The notes under the pieces were generated by a model, which ran no database searches, was not told where the DNA came from, and worked only from the letters and a program-made list of their open reading frames with translations. From assembly GCA_947177525.1 (NCBI GenBank), contig CAMWUW010000003.1:1-64000 (forward strand): a DNA stretch of 64,000 bases, in the 5' to 3' direction. Origin of the DNA: an uncultured Bacteroidales bacterium (GTDB lineage: Bacteria; Bacteroidota; Bacteroidia; Bacteroidales; UBA932). Below are positions 41,372 through 50,221 of the stretch, in pieces; the stretch's first letter is position 1, and every line of letters begins with the position of its first letter. Position numbers and translations under genes: made by a program.

Positions 41372-43177
41372 ATGATGTCAAGACACAATAACCGAATTGC
41401 CATGATCGTATCTCCAATTTTCAGCATCTTGTCTTCCTTTCCACTTGCCCAGGACAAAACATGTCCCGCCTACATTATTTGCAAAGGCTGCCTGTTGTTG
41501 GCCTTTATTCTGTGTTCCGTGTCCTTATCCGCGCAGGAAGTCATCAGATTGGCTCCGGGAAACGGTGACATGACATCTGCGCTCAGACGGGCAGTGGACA
41601 TGGCCGGGACTTATGGGGGCAGGCCGGTTGTGATTGAGCTTGAAGATGCCGACTATTTTATATGCCGTGACAGTGCACAGGTGCATTTGTACCACGTCTC
41701 CAATACTTCCTCCGAAACGGAGAATCCATGTCAGGGAAAACATATCGGGCTATGGCTCAAGGGATTGCGGAATATTACCGTTGACGGCAGAGGGGCACGT
41801 ATCGTGACGCATGGCGAGATGACGTCCTTTGTCATTGACGGGTGTGAAAACATAACATTCAAAAACATGACGATAACTGCAGCCGATCCTACTGTTCCGG
41901 AAATGACGGTTGCCGGAGTTGAGGGGCGTTCCATGTATGTGCAGGTACATCCGCAGTCGGAATATGTTACTGATTGCGGGAGACTTTCATTTGTGGGGCA
42001 TGGCTGGTCTTTGCAGGATGGAATAGCACAAATATATGATCCGGTGAGGGATGTGACATGGAGAAGCTGGTCGCCTCTGGAAGAATATCTCACAGCAGAG
42101 GAAGTGGGGCCGGGACTTCTGAAATTGGATTGTCCCGAAGTCCCGCAAGTCTCTCCCGGCATGGTCTTCCAGATGCGTGACGGCATAAGGGATCAGGTGT
42201 GCGGTCTTATCCAGTACAGCAGAAACGTGACGCTGGAGAATATGCATCTGGAGTTTCTCGGGAATTTCGGGATTGTGGGGCAGATGTCTGAGAACATTAC
42301 AATGCGCAATATGGTTTTTGCTCCGGGGGAAAACAGCGGAAGGACCTGTGCCGGCTTTGCTGATTTCGTGCAGATGTCGGGATGCAAAGGGCTGGTTCTG
42401 ATCGAGGATTCCCGTTTCTGCGGAGCGCATGACGATCCGATAAATATACATGGGACTCATCTTGCCGTGACTGAATTTCTGTCGGAGAATGAAATGATTG
42501 TAAGGTATATGCATCACCAGACCTATGGTTTTCAATCTTTTCTTGAAGGTGATGAAATAGAGTTTATAGATTCTCATTCGCTGCTGCCGCTTTCATCAGG
42601 AATTGTCGCTGAGGCGGACATGATGAATCCGCGCGAAATCCGTGTGCGTCTGAAGGGCGGTGTGCCGCAAGAAGTGCGTGAGAGGAGCGGGCTTGTGGTG
42701 GAGAATGTAACCTATACCCCTGAGGTCGTTATTCGCCGGAACCATTTTTCGCGTGTCCCGACCCGTGGGGTGCTGGTGTCCACACGCCGCAGGGTGCTTA
42801 TAGAGGGAAATACCTTTTTCAGGATGCAGATGAGCGGAATACTTATAGCGGATGATGCCAGAAGCTGGTTCGAGTCCGGAATGGTTCGAGACGTGTCCAT
42901 AAGCGGAAACGAATTCGTTGAATGCGGTTCACCTGTGATTATGATTGCACCGGAAAATGATGTAAATGATGGCTGTGTGCATCGGAATGTGTCAATTGCC
43001 GGCAATCGTTTTCTCCTTTCCGGCGGCAAGGCGGTTTACGCCCGCTCTGTGGACGGTCTGGAAATCGTGGGGAACTTGTTCGTGTGTCCGGACAGCAGAT
43101 GCTTCTCCGGCCTGACGGAAATAAAAGACTGTCTCAATGTGAAGTCAGAGGGCAATGAGATGTCTGTCGCCCGGTAA
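41372..43177 (+). CDS. GH110-like alpha-1,3-galactosidase, exported
   Basis: A 601-residue right-handed beta-helix protein. A hydrophobic export signal ends near SVSLSAQ (about residue 55). The coil repeats include ITVDGRGARIVTHGEM, GCENITFKNMTITAADPTV, LIQYSRNVTLENMHLEFLGNFGIVGQ, and the GH110 hallmarks GRTCAGFADFVQMSGCKGLVLIEDSRFCGAHDDPINIHGTHL. GH110 enzymes cleave terminal alpha-1,3-galactose, as in blood group B and related host glycans. The start is unclear: ATGs at 41372, 41375 and 41402 all lie upstream of the signal, and the first 35 residues look atypical. The 3' end overlaps the convergent alkyltransferase gene by 44 bp. Confidence 0.85.
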   Translation: MMSRHNNRIAMIVSPIFSILSSFPLAQDKTCPAYIICKGCLLLAFILCSVSLSAQEVIRLAPGNGDMTSALRRAVDMAGTYGGRPVVIELEDADYFICRDSAQVHLYHVSNTSSETENPCQGKHIGLWLKGLRNITVDGRGARIVTHGEMTSFVIDGCENITFKNMTITAADPTVPEMTVAGVEGRSMYVQVHPQSEYVTDCGRLSFVGHGWSLQDGIAQIYDPVRDVTWRSWSPLEEYLTAEEVGPGLLKLDCPEVPQVSPGMVFQMRDGIRDQVCGLIQYSRNVTLENMHLEFLGNFGIVGQMSENITMRNMVFAPGENSGRTCAGFADFVQMSGCKGLVLIEDSRFCGAHDDPINIHGTHLAVTEFLSENEMIVRYMHHQTYGFQSFLEGDEIEFIDSHSLLPLSSGIVAEADMMNPREIRVRLKGGVPQEVRERSGLVVENVTYTPEVVIRRNHFSRVPTRGVLVSTRRRVLIEGNTFFRMQMSGILIADDARSWFESGMVRDVSISGNEFVECGSPVIMIAPENDVNDGCVHRNVSIAGNRFLLSGGKAVYARSVDGLEIVGNLFVCPDSRCFSGLTEIKDCLNVKSEGNEMSVAR

Positions 43178-43799
43178 GTTCCAAAGCTATGAGCTCACGC
43201 TTCATTGCCGGACCGAGGGCATAGTTGCCGAAGTCTATGTCACTTGGAAAGCAGAGGTCGTCTCCTTTGAAGAGAGTGACTTCTGCCATTTTCTTTATTT
43301 CGTTTATTTTGTCCGCTGATTCCTTTGGAATCACAAGGTGGCATGGAATCACGACGGAAACAGGGTTGAGTCCTATTGCATGTGCGACAGCCCTGACTCC
43401 CGGACGGTTTTCGCACAGTTCTGCAAAATCACTATAGCTTATCAGCCTTGGCTTTGGCCTGCCCTGTTGTGCACATGCAGCGGAGGCCTTTGTGTCCGCA
43501 TCCGGAAGAATGTCCGGCCCATGCGTAAGCTCGAACAGTTTTTTCCAGACCTTCTTTTGGAACGGCGTGCCGAAAAGCCGCATGTCTTCCCATTTAAGAG
43601 TCCGGCTCAGCTGCCACACTTCCTCAAATCCGGTCTTTGTGCATAAGACTTCATTGATTTCGGCGTATTGTGCTTTGTTTCGGTTGGCGGGCGTCTTTGC
43701 CATTCCCGATGCAATCTGTGCAAAGAGACTGTAATCATTTGAGATGGCGGATACTTTTCCGTCAACCCTGACTATTATCCATGGCCGGTCTGTTTCCAT
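43134..43799 (-). CDS. Methylated-DNA-protein cysteine methyltransferase
   Basis: A 221-residue O6-alkylguanine repair protein. The DNA-binding helix-turn-helix region reads LISYSDFAELCENRPGVRAVAHAIGLNP (arginine finger in VRAVA), and the active site is VIPCHLVIP: the reactive Cys is present but the usual PCHRV has Leu for Arg. A methylated-DNA-type N-terminal domain (residues 1-90) carries WKLFGTPFQKKVWKKL-like sequence. An insertion of about 15 residues (DILPDADTKASAACAQQG) precedes the helix-turn-helix. Convergent with the GH110 gene, overlapping its last 44 bp. Confidence 0.85.
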   Translation of the reverse strand: METDRPWIIVRVDGKVSAISNDYSLFAQIASGMAKTPANRNKAQYAEINEVLCTKTGFEEVWQLSRTLKWEDMRLFGTPFQKKVWKKLFELTHGPDILPDADTKASAACAQQGRPKPRLISYSDFAELCENRPGVRAVAHAIGLNPVSVVIPCHLVIPKESADKINEIKKMAEVTLFKGDDLCFPSDIDFGNYALGPAMKRELIALELTGRQTSHCPLTSH

Positions 43800-43894
43800 G
43801 ATGTGAAAGTTTAATTCTGTTTTGCTCGGCTTATGCTGCCTGTCTTATGCAAAAGCATGCAGGACCTTGCGTTGCCGCCAGGCCCTGCATGTGT

Positions 43895-44689
43895 TCATTT
43901 GAGCAGATTGACAATTTCGGCCCAAGGCACTGTGACGCGTGTCAGGCCTATTGCGTAAGCACCGATTTCATACCTTCCGTAGAGATAGGTGACTCCTGTG
44001 TCAGTGACGTAAAAATTGCCGTTCGGTGCTATTTCCTTGACAAATAGCATGTCATAGTCTTCGGGGGCTTCGAATGAATCTTTCAGATGTGCCGTCAGCA
44101 CCTTCGACATTTCTTCTTCAAATCCGTTTATGAAAATGTCTTCTTCGGATATGATTTCTCCTGAAGTCATGTCGAATGTAATTGCGGTCTCGTTGTCTAT
44201 GCCGTGTGCGCCTCCGGTATAATTGTATTCATATATGATATAGCTGCAGAGGGTTCCGTGCGGCGGCAGGAAACGGCCGTCTATTCTGCTTTCCCAGCTG
44301 AGCATTGGTGAATGGTCTTCGTTTTCAGCTCCTTCAGATTCCTTCATCTGCGAGAAGTATTCAAGTATATCAAGATTGTCCTGCCTGTATTGTCCTGATA
44401 TGTCTGTCTTGAAGTCGGAGATTGCCTGTCCGGGGTCTGCGGACCTGTGGTTCTCGCCGAATATTGCGGCAACGAGGTTTTCCTGCATCTTGCGCAAAGG
44501 CTCGGCCTTCGGACCTGAGACAGGGTATTCGATGAGTATGCTGACCCTGAGGGAGTCGTTGCTCCGGCTGTCAAGTGCAAAGTTTTCACTGTCCTCTATG
44601 ATTTCCGTCTTGAGGTCTTGCTGTGACCAGCATCCTGCCAGCATCAGCATTGCCGCTCCTATTGCGGCCAAAGAATTTATACGTTGCAT
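43895..44689 (-). CDS. DUF3298 (RsiV-like) lipoprotein
   Basis: 264 residues from the ATG at 44689, giving a lipoprotein signal with lipobox LMLAGC (Cys20). The mature part has a DUF4163-like N-terminal region and a clear DUF3298 end: YIIYEYNYTGGAHGIDNETAITFDMTSGEIISEEDIFINGFEEEMSKVL, TDTGVTYLYGRYEIGAYAIGLTRVTVPWAEI. DUF3298 occurs in extracellular parts of RsiV anti-sigma factors, where it binds lysozyme, and in many lipoproteins of unknown role; there is no anti-sigma part here. The frame reaches 44764 upstream, but that would put the lipobox inside the protein. Divergent from rpsL. Confidence 0.8.
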   Translation of the reverse strand: MQRINSLAAIGAAMLMLAGCWSQQDLKTEIIEDSENFALDSRSNDSLRVSILIEYPVSGPKAEPLRKMQENLVAAIFGENHRSADPGQAISDFKTDISGQYRQDNLDILEYFSQMKESEGAENEDHSPMLSWESRIDGRFLPPHGTLCSYIIYEYNYTGGAHGIDNETAITFDMTSGEIISEEDIFINGFEEEMSKVLTAHLKDSFEAPEDYDMLFVKEIAPNGNFYVTDTGVTYLYGRYEIGAYAIGLTRVTVPWAEIVNLLK

Positions 44690-44842
44690 AATTTTGATAG
44701 AATTGTGGTCAAATGACCAGTTTGGCAGACCGGCATCAGCAAAATCAACGCCATGCGTCTCCATTATTCACAAAGTCTAACAAAGATATACAATTATATT
44801 GTGGTTATCAACAATCCAATATGCTGAATTTCAGCTTTTTTG

Positions 44843-44872
44843 TTGATAAGTTAAAAATAATTCGTATATTTG
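44843..44872 (+). promoter_or_regulatory. Strong consensus promoter of the str operon
   Basis: TTG (44843-44845), 19 bp, then TATATTTG (44865-44872): both boxes and the spacing fit the Bacteroidetes vegetative promoter. The transcript would have a leader of about 45 nt before rpsL. Confidence 0.8.
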
Positions 44873-44924
44873 CAGCCCCTAAAATGGGGGAAAAGAAACA
44901 TAAATTAAAGATTAACAATCATTT

Positions 44925-45308
44925 ATGCCTACAATTCAACAATTAGTTCGCAAAGGACGCGAGGTTATCGTCGAGAAGAGTAAGTCTCGCGCGTTGGATG
45001 CTTGTCCTCAGAGAAGGGGCGTATGCGTGCGTGTGTACACAACCACACCTAAGAAACCTAACTCAGCAATGCGTAAGGTTGCCCGTGTACGTCTTACCAA
45101 CTCAAAAGAGGTCAACGCGTACATTCCTGGCGAGGGCCACAACCTTCAGGAGCACTCAATCGTGCTTGTCCGCGGAGGTCGTGTGAAGGACCTTCCGGGT
45201 GTGCGTTACCACATCCTTAGAGGAGCTTTGGATACTGCAGGTGTCGATGGAAGAACAAACTCACGTTCTCTCTACGGTACCAAGAGGCCAAAGAAATCTA
45301 AGAAGTAA
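44925..45308 (+). CDS. rpsL: 30S ribosomal protein S12
   Basis: 127 residues, universal S12. The streptomycin-contact loops [17 protein letters not shown] and [18 protein letters not shown] are wild type, with Lys at the classic resistance positions. Normal length and basic C-terminus (KRPKKSKK). First gene of the str operon. Confidence 0.98.
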   Translation: MPTIQQLVRKGREVIVEKSKSRALDACPQRRGVCVRVYTTTPKKPNSAMRKVARVRLTNSKEVNAYIPGEGHNLQEHSIVLVRGGRVKDLPGVRYHILRGALDTAGVDGRTNSRSLYGTKRPKKSKK

Positions 45309-45343
45309 TTTTTAATCATTATCACCTTTAATTTTCTGAAAAA

Positions 45344-45820
45344 ATGAGAAAAACGAAGCCTAAGAAGAGGATTCTACTTCCTGATCCTAAGTTTCACGAT
45401 GTGATGGTAACACGTTTCGTGAACAATCTTATGTTGCAGGGAAAGAAGAGTATCGCGTATTCTATTTTTTACGATGCCATTGACATGGTAGGCGAGAAGA
45501 TGAAAGATTCTGACAAGGCTCCTCTAGATATTTGGAGGAAGGCTCTCGAGAACGTGACACCTCAGGTTGAGGTAAAGTCACGCCGTATCGGTGGAGCTAA
45601 CTTCCAGGTGCCTATGGAGGTGCGTCCGGAGAGGAAGATTTCACTTTCTATGAAGAATATGATCGTATTCGCCCGCAAGCGTTCCGGCCACACCATGGCA
45701 GAAAAACTCTGTGCTGAAATCATCGCAGCATACAATTGCGAGGGTGCAGCATTCAAGAGAAAAGAAGACATGCACAGAATGGCAGAGGCCAACAAGGCAT
45801 TTGCACACTTCCGTTTCTAA
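45344..45820 (+). CDS. rpsG: 30S ribosomal protein S7
   Basis: 158 residues, canonical S7: [17 protein letters not shown], then [19 protein letters not shown] and [16 protein letters not shown], ending with the C-terminal helix [15 protein letters not shown]. It nucleates folding of the 3' domain of 16S rRNA. Thirty-five bases after rpsL. Confidence 0.98.
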   Translation: MRKTKPKKRILLPDPKFHDVMVTRFVNNLMLQGKKSIAYSIFYDAIDMVGEKMKDSDKAPLDIWRKALENVTPQVEVKSRRIGGANFQVPMEVRPERKISLSMKNMIVFARKRSGHTMAEKLCAEIIAAYNCEGAAFKRKEDMHRMAEANKAFAHFRF

Positions 45821-45841
45821 TCCCCAACAAGAACAGAGACA

Positions 45842-47953
45842 ATGGCAAGAGATCTTAAATTCACCAGAAACATCGGTATCATGGCTCACATTGATGCCGG
45901 TAAGACAACAACTTCAGAGCGTATCCTTTTCTATACTGGAAAAACCCATAAGATCGGAGAGGTTCATGAGGGTGCTGCTACAATGGACTGGATGGTTCAG
46001 GAGCAGGAGCGTGGTATCACCATCACTTCTGCTGCAACCACAGCTTTCTGGCATTACAAGGGGGACAATTATCAGATTAACCTTATCGACACTCCGGGCC
46101 ACGTTGACTTCACCGTTGAGGTGGAGCGTTCGCTTCGTGTGCTTGACGGTACCGTCGCTACTTTCTGTGCAGTAGGACGTGTACAGCCTCAGTCTGAGAC
46201 CGTATGGCGTCAGGCTGACAAATACGGAGTTCCTAAGATTGCTTATATCAACAAGATGGACCGTGTCGGTGCTGACTTCCTCGCAGTTGTTGAGGAAATC
46301 AGGGAGAAGCTTGGCGCAAAGGCTGTGCCTATCTGCCTCCCTATCGGCTCGGAAGACAAATTCCAGGGTATCGTTGACCTCATCGCCAACAAGGCAATGG
46401 TTTATGACGGCTCTGACAATCTTGTCAACTATACTCTCACAGACGTTCCTGCAGAAATGGCAGATGAGGTCGCAATGTGGAGGGAGAAGCTTGTTGAGGC
46501 TGCTGCCGAGTATGACGAGACCCTCATGGAGAAATTCTTTGAGGATCCTGACTCAATTTCTGAAGAGGAGCTTATCTCTGCACTCAGAAAGGCAACAATC
46601 GACATGTCAATCGTTCCTGCATGCTGCGGTTCTTCTTTCAAGAACAAAGGCGTACAGTTCCTTCTTGACGCTGTGATGCGTTATCTTCCGTCTCCTCTCG
46701 ATATTCCTCCGACAAGGGGTACCGATCCGAGAAGCGGAGAAGAGGTTGAGCGCAAGCCGGATGCAAAGGAGCCTTTCTGCGCTCTTGTGTTCAAGATTGC
46801 AACAGACCCGTTCGTGGGACGTCTCGCATTCCTCAGGGCATATTCAGGACGTCTGGATGCAGGTTCATACGTACTCAACACCCGTTCTGACAAGAAAGAG
46901 CGTGTGGCAAGGCTTTACCAGATGCACTCAAACAAGCAGAACCCTATCGAGTTCGTTGAGGCCGGTGACATCTGCGCTGCAGTGGGATTCAAGGACCTCC
47001 GTACGGGAGATACAATCTGCGTGGAGTCCGCTCCTATTACACTTGAGTCAATGGAGTTCCCTGATCCGGTTATCGGACTTGCAGTTGAGCCTAAGACTCA
47101 GAAGGATCTTGACAAGCTTGGCATAGCTCTCGCCAAACTTGCAGAGGAGGACCCTACATTTACAGTAAAGACTGACCATGAGACAGGACAGACTGTCATC
47201 AGCGGTATGGGTGAGCTTCACCTTGACATCATCGTTGACCGTCTGCGCCGTGAGTTTAATGTGGATATCAACCAGGGTGCGCCTCAGGTTAACTACAAAG
47301 AGGCCATCACTCAGCCTGTTCAGCATCGTGAGGTGTTCAAGAAGCAGACAGGTGGACGTGGTAAGTTCGCAGATATCATCGTTGAGATCGGACCTGCAGA
47401 TGAAGGCGTTACAGGACTTCAGTTCGTTGATGAGGTGAAGGGCGGTAACATCCCTAAGGAGTTCATCCCGTCTGTGGAGAAAGGATTCAAGTCTGCTATG
47501 GCAAACGGTGTCCTTGCCGGATATGAGGTTCCGTCACTCAAAGTGACCCTCAAGGACGGTTCGTTCCACCCTGTCGATTCAGACCAGCTCTCATTTGAGA
47601 TCTGCGCCCGTCAGGCTTTCCGTCATGCATGCCCTAAGGCAAGACCGGTTCTTCTTGAGCCTATCATGAGCCTTGAGGTTGTGACTCCGGAGGACTACAT
47701 GGGTGATATCGTAGGTGACCTCAACCGTCGCCGCGGCCAGATCAATGCAATGGACTCTACTGTTGGTGCACGTATCGTGAAAGCGTACGTTCCGCTTGCA
47801 GAGCAGTTCGGCTACGTAACCATTCTCCGTACCATATCATCAGGACGTGCAACCAGCACCATGACTTTTGATCACTATGCTGAGGTTCCTGCGAACCTTG
47901 CCAAGGAGGTTATCGAGAAGAGCGGTTACAAGAGCGCTGACGATGACGAATAA
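45842..47953 (+). CDS. fusA: Elongation factor G
   Basis: 703 residues with all EF-G domains: G1 AHIDAGKTT, switch region [13 protein letters not shown]3 [10 protein letters not shown]4 NKMDR; domain IV from about 480; C-terminal domain [20 protein letters not shown] drives translocation with GTP. The str-operon position between rpsG and rpsJ makes this the housekeeping copy, not an EF-G2 paralogue. Confidence 0.97.
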   Translation: MARDLKFTRNIGIMAHIDAGKTTTSERILFYTGKTHKIGEVHEGAATMDWMVQEQERGITITSAATTAFWHYKGDNYQINLIDTPGHVDFTVEVERSLRVLDGTVATFCAVGRVQPQSETVWRQADKYGVPKIAYINKMDRVGADFLAVVEEIREKLGAKAVPICLPIGSEDKFQGIVDLIANKAMVYDGSDNLVNYTLTDVPAEMADEVAMWREKLVEAAAEYDETLMEKFFEDPDSISEEELISALRKATIDMSIVPACCGSSFKNKGVQFLLDAVMRYLPSPLDIPPTRGTDPRSGEEVERKPDAKEPFCALVFKIATDPFVGRLAFLRAYSGRLDAGSYVLNTRSDKKERVARLYQMHSNKQNPIEFVEAGDICAAVGFKDLRTGDTICVESAPITLESMEFPDPVIGLAVEPKTQKDLDKLGIALAKLAEEDPTFTVKTDHETGQTVISGMGELHLDIIVDRLRREFNVDINQGAPQVNYKEAITQPVQHREVFKKQTGGRGKFADIIVEIGPADEGVTGLQFVDEVKGGNIPKEFIPSVEKGFKSAMANGVLAGYEVPSLKVTLKDGSFHPVDSDQLSFEICARQAFRHACPKARPVLLEPIMSLEVVTPEDYMGDIVGDLNRRRGQINAMDSTVGARIVKAYVPLAEQFGYVTILRTISSGRATSTMTFDHYAEVPANLAKEVIEKSGYKSADDDE

Positions 47954-47982
47954 TTGTTTAACAGAATCCAACGAAATCTGAT

Positions 47983-48291
47983 ATGAGCCAAATAATAAGA
48001 ATTAAACTCAAATCATACGATCACATGCTGGTTGACAAGTCGGCAAAGAAGATCGTCGAGACAGTGTCTGCTACCGGTGCTCGTGTAAACGGACCTATTC
48101 CGCTTCCTACGAACAAGAAGATTTTCACTGTCAACCGCTCGACTTTCGTAAATAAGAAGTCACGCGAGCAGTTTGAACTCAGCTCGTTCCGTCGTCTTCT
48201 TGACATTTACGATGCAACTCCAAAGACTGTTGATGCTCTTATGAAGCTTGAGCTTTCAAGCGGAGTTGAGGTTGAGATTAAACTCAGCTAA
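47983..48291 (+). CDS. rpsJ: 30S ribosomal protein S10
   Basis: 102 residues with the S10 core [28 protein letters not shown] start, [27 protein letters not shown] and the [23 protein letters not shown] end. In most Bacteroidales rpsJ is followed directly by rplC and the rest of the S10 operon; here a palindrome, a promoter and a tRNA follow instead. Confidence 0.97.
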   Translation: MSQIIRIKLKSYDHMLVDKSAKKIVETVSATGARVNGPIPLPTNKKIFTVNRSTFVNKKSREQFELSSFRRLLDIYDATPKTVDALMKLELSSGVEVEIKLS

Positions 48292-48304
48292 TTTTAATGA
48301 TTTT

Positions 48305-48382
48305 TGCATCAATTGATGCAGATTCAAAAATAATTGCTATATTTGCATCCCCGTCCGGTTATCGGGCTTGATGGCCGGACGG
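48305..48382 (+). promoter_or_regulatory. 16-bp palindrome, -7 box and leader hairpin before the tRNA
   Basis: TGCATCAATTGATGCA (48305-48320) is a perfect 16-bp palindrome 13 bases after rpsJ. TATATTTG at 48338-48345 is a strong -7 box. Then an 8-bp stem, CCGTCCGG (48351-48358) with CCGGACGG (48375-48382), begins the presumed transcript that leads to the tRNA at 48511. The remaining 130 bases show no frame. Confidence 0.55.
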
Positions 48383-48510
48383 AAGCAAATATTAAAGTTC
48401 TTTTTCAAATTGAAATGACTTTGACGTTTCGTTTTTTTCTTAGTGAAAGAAACTGACATCATATTTCGAAGTTTGCTTTCTGTCCCTCGGACGGAAAATA
48501 AACAAGAAAC

Positions 48511-48585
48511 GGTCCCTTAGCTCAGTTGGTTAGTAGCACCTGACTCATAATCAGGGGGTCGCAGGATCATGCCCTGCAGGGACCA
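48511..48585 (+). tRNA. tRNA with anticodon CAU (Met-type), atypical D-arm and T-loop
   Basis: Acceptor GGTCCCT pairs perfectly with AGGGACC; anticodon stem CCTGA/TCAGG carries loop CTCATAA (anticodon CAU). Compared with the usual Bacteroidales elongator tRNA-Met, the D-arm has an extra T (GGTTAGTAGC instead of GGTTAGAGC), breaking one stem pair, and the T-loop is ATCATGC instead of TTCGAGC: T54 and A58 are exchanged while T55 and C56 remain. CCA is not encoded. It could be a working but odd tRNA or a decaying copy. A strong terminator follows. Confidence 0.75.
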
Positions 48586-48590
48586 CAAAA

Positions 48591-48640
48591 AAGAAGGTGG
48601 CTAAAAAGGTCGTATGACTGATTAGCCACCTTCTTCTTTT
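48591..48640 (+). terminator. Terminator after the CAU tRNA
   Basis: Perfect 13-bp arms AAGAAGGTGGCTA (48591-48603) and complement (48623-48635), loop of 19, followed by CTTTTA. Confidence 0.85.
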
Positions 48641-48704
48641 ATATCCGTAACGCATCCCCGTAATGTAGTCCCAAGTGGTTGGTGCCGACCTTGCCAAAGG
48701 CTCT

Positions 48705-48808
48705 GCTCAACGTAAAATTCTGCTTAATTTAAAATGGGGCTCGATGTAAAATTCTGCTCAATTTAAAATTGTGGCTCAACGCAAAATTCGGTTCGATGCA
48801 AAAAGTCC
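48705..48808 (+). repeat. Six 17-18 bp iterons beside the CAU tRNA
   Basis: Units begin at 48705, 48722, 48739, 48756, 48774 and 48791; consensus GCTCAACGTAAAATTCT. The motif also lies beside tRNA-Gly at 32062-32115 in the same orientation relative to the tRNA. Confidence 0.75.
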
Positions 48809-49324
48809 GTTGTTTTTTCATTTTTGCGTTGCGTGCCGGGACTCCAAATTTTTAATTCTCAGGAGCTATTCTGACTTTTTATACCTTCATTTTTTTAGAG
48901 TTCTTTATGCTGCCCTTTCGGCAACTTGGTAATGAGATTCTGACGTTAATGGTGCCCCCACACACAACAGTTGCCAATTTCATGGCTTAACGTGAAAAGG
49001 GAACACCGGGAAAAGTATGTGTCAAATCTTATGGTAGAGCCCGAAATCAGGAATGGATATTACAAGTCTGAACAGGAATAGTTGACATCCGAACCCCCGG
49101 AGTTATCTTCTGAATGCCTTTGTCGGGCCTGTGTCCAAGCATATATTTTCTGAAGTCTTAAGAGGAAGAGCTTGGTGTCTGTGTGCCCCCACTCTCAAAG
49201 CAGCCCCGAAGTTCTTGATTTTGGGTCGGGGTGGACATTTGGTAGGATAAAGCCCTTGCAATCTGTTGATTCTCTTTCCGTCTTCAGGCACTTGGGAAAT
49301 TTCAGGTGGCTTCGGCCTACAGGT
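48809..49324. other. Non-coding spacer of the tRNA-linked module
   Basis: No convincing frame. Short blocks match the minus strand of the 31.9-32.1 kb region in the same order: TTGACATCCG followed about 20 bases later by TTCTGAATG (near 49082), and GGCA with GGAAATT just before the array (near 49287). A CCCCGA ... TCGGGG hairpin lies near 49203-49232. Confidence 0.5.
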
Positions 49325-49620
49325 GTTCCAGGTCTGCATCAGGAGAGTGACACCTGGAACGTCTCGAAATCATAATATGCTAAATATCAGTGTATTATGA
49401 AATTTGCCCGTTCCAGGTCCTCCACCAAAATTGCACACCTGGAACGCCTTGAAATTATAACACATTGAATGTTAATGTATTATAAAACATGCCCGTTCCA
49501 GGTCTGCTTTTTATATGTGAGACCTGGAACACTTTGGAATTGTAACGAGTTTATTTTGAATGTATTACAAAATTTATCCGTTCCAGGCCCTCCACCAGAT
49601 TGCACACCTGGAACGCCTGC
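49325..49620. repeat. 85-bp palindromic repeat array B
   Basis: ACCTGGAAC recurs at 49352, 49437, 49522 and 49606 (period 84-85 bp), each preceded by its inverted partner GTTCCAGG about 18-26 bases before. The hairpin spacers CCTCCACCAAAATTGCAC and CCTCCACCAGATTGCAC are almost the same as the one in array A. AT-rich cores share TGTATTATGA or TGTATTATAA. Three full units plus parts at both ends. Confidence 0.85.
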
Positions 49621-49667
49621 TGAATCTACTGCCGCAATCGAATAATATTCGTGATGCGCAATCCATT

Positions 49668-49750
49668 GTAAATCAGTTGGTTCCTGTAAATCGCTGCCCC
49701 AAAAACGGGGCAGCGATTTACAGGATGTGGCTAAGAATCAGGGTTTTACG
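49668..49750. repeat. Dispersed palindromic element, copy 2
   Basis: Perfect 19-bp arms at 49682-49700 and 49707-49725 around loop AAAAAC. Flanks and inner arm match copy 1 at 7513-7600; outer arm bases differ in a fully compensated way. Confidence 0.75.
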
Positions 49751-49959
49751 CGTTACGGGCTGCTGAGTCATGATGCGCCGCCTGATGCTGCCCGTGCCGC
49801 CAGCTCAGAGACAGGGCTGTGGCTGTGTTCTGACGGCCGGTTGTATCATGTTGGTCAAATGCCTCTCCAACGATGTTCTGGTGATGGCTTGATTCTGCCG
49901 GGCTTATGGCTCAGTGCTGCCTTAATGATGACTCGATTCTGACCTATAATGTCAAGTAT

Positions 49960-50200
49960 GACGTATGCCTGTGGTGCGTTCATGGTATATATCCGCGGTG
50001 CGTTTGATGGTATATATCCGTAGCGCGTTCCCAAGGTAAATTCCAATGGTATAATGTGCCTATAGTACATGCCTATGATATATGCCCGTGATGTATATCT
50101 TTGATATGTGTCTGTAGTGGCATACCCCTGGTGCATGCCCGTGGTGTGTGCCCGGAATGCCCGATTGATGTCCATTAATGCCCTATAGATGCCGATTGCT
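49960..50200. repeat. Degenerate minisatellite-like stretch
   Basis: A 25-bp direct repeat (TGGTATATATCCGCGGTGCG and TGGTATATATCCGTAGCGCG) at about 49983-50032 is followed by many weaker copies of TATGCCxGTGGTG. The minus-strand frame through it (ending 49855) is made of these repeats and does not look like a protein. The stretch 49751-49959 shows nothing recognisable. Confidence 0.5.
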
Positions 50201-50221
50201 GCCAGATGAGACGGACAATTG

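Noticed and set aside
49855..50175. 106-codon minus-strand frame downstream of the sigma gene
   Set aside because: It is a translation of short degenerate DNA repeats, with no domain-like composition.
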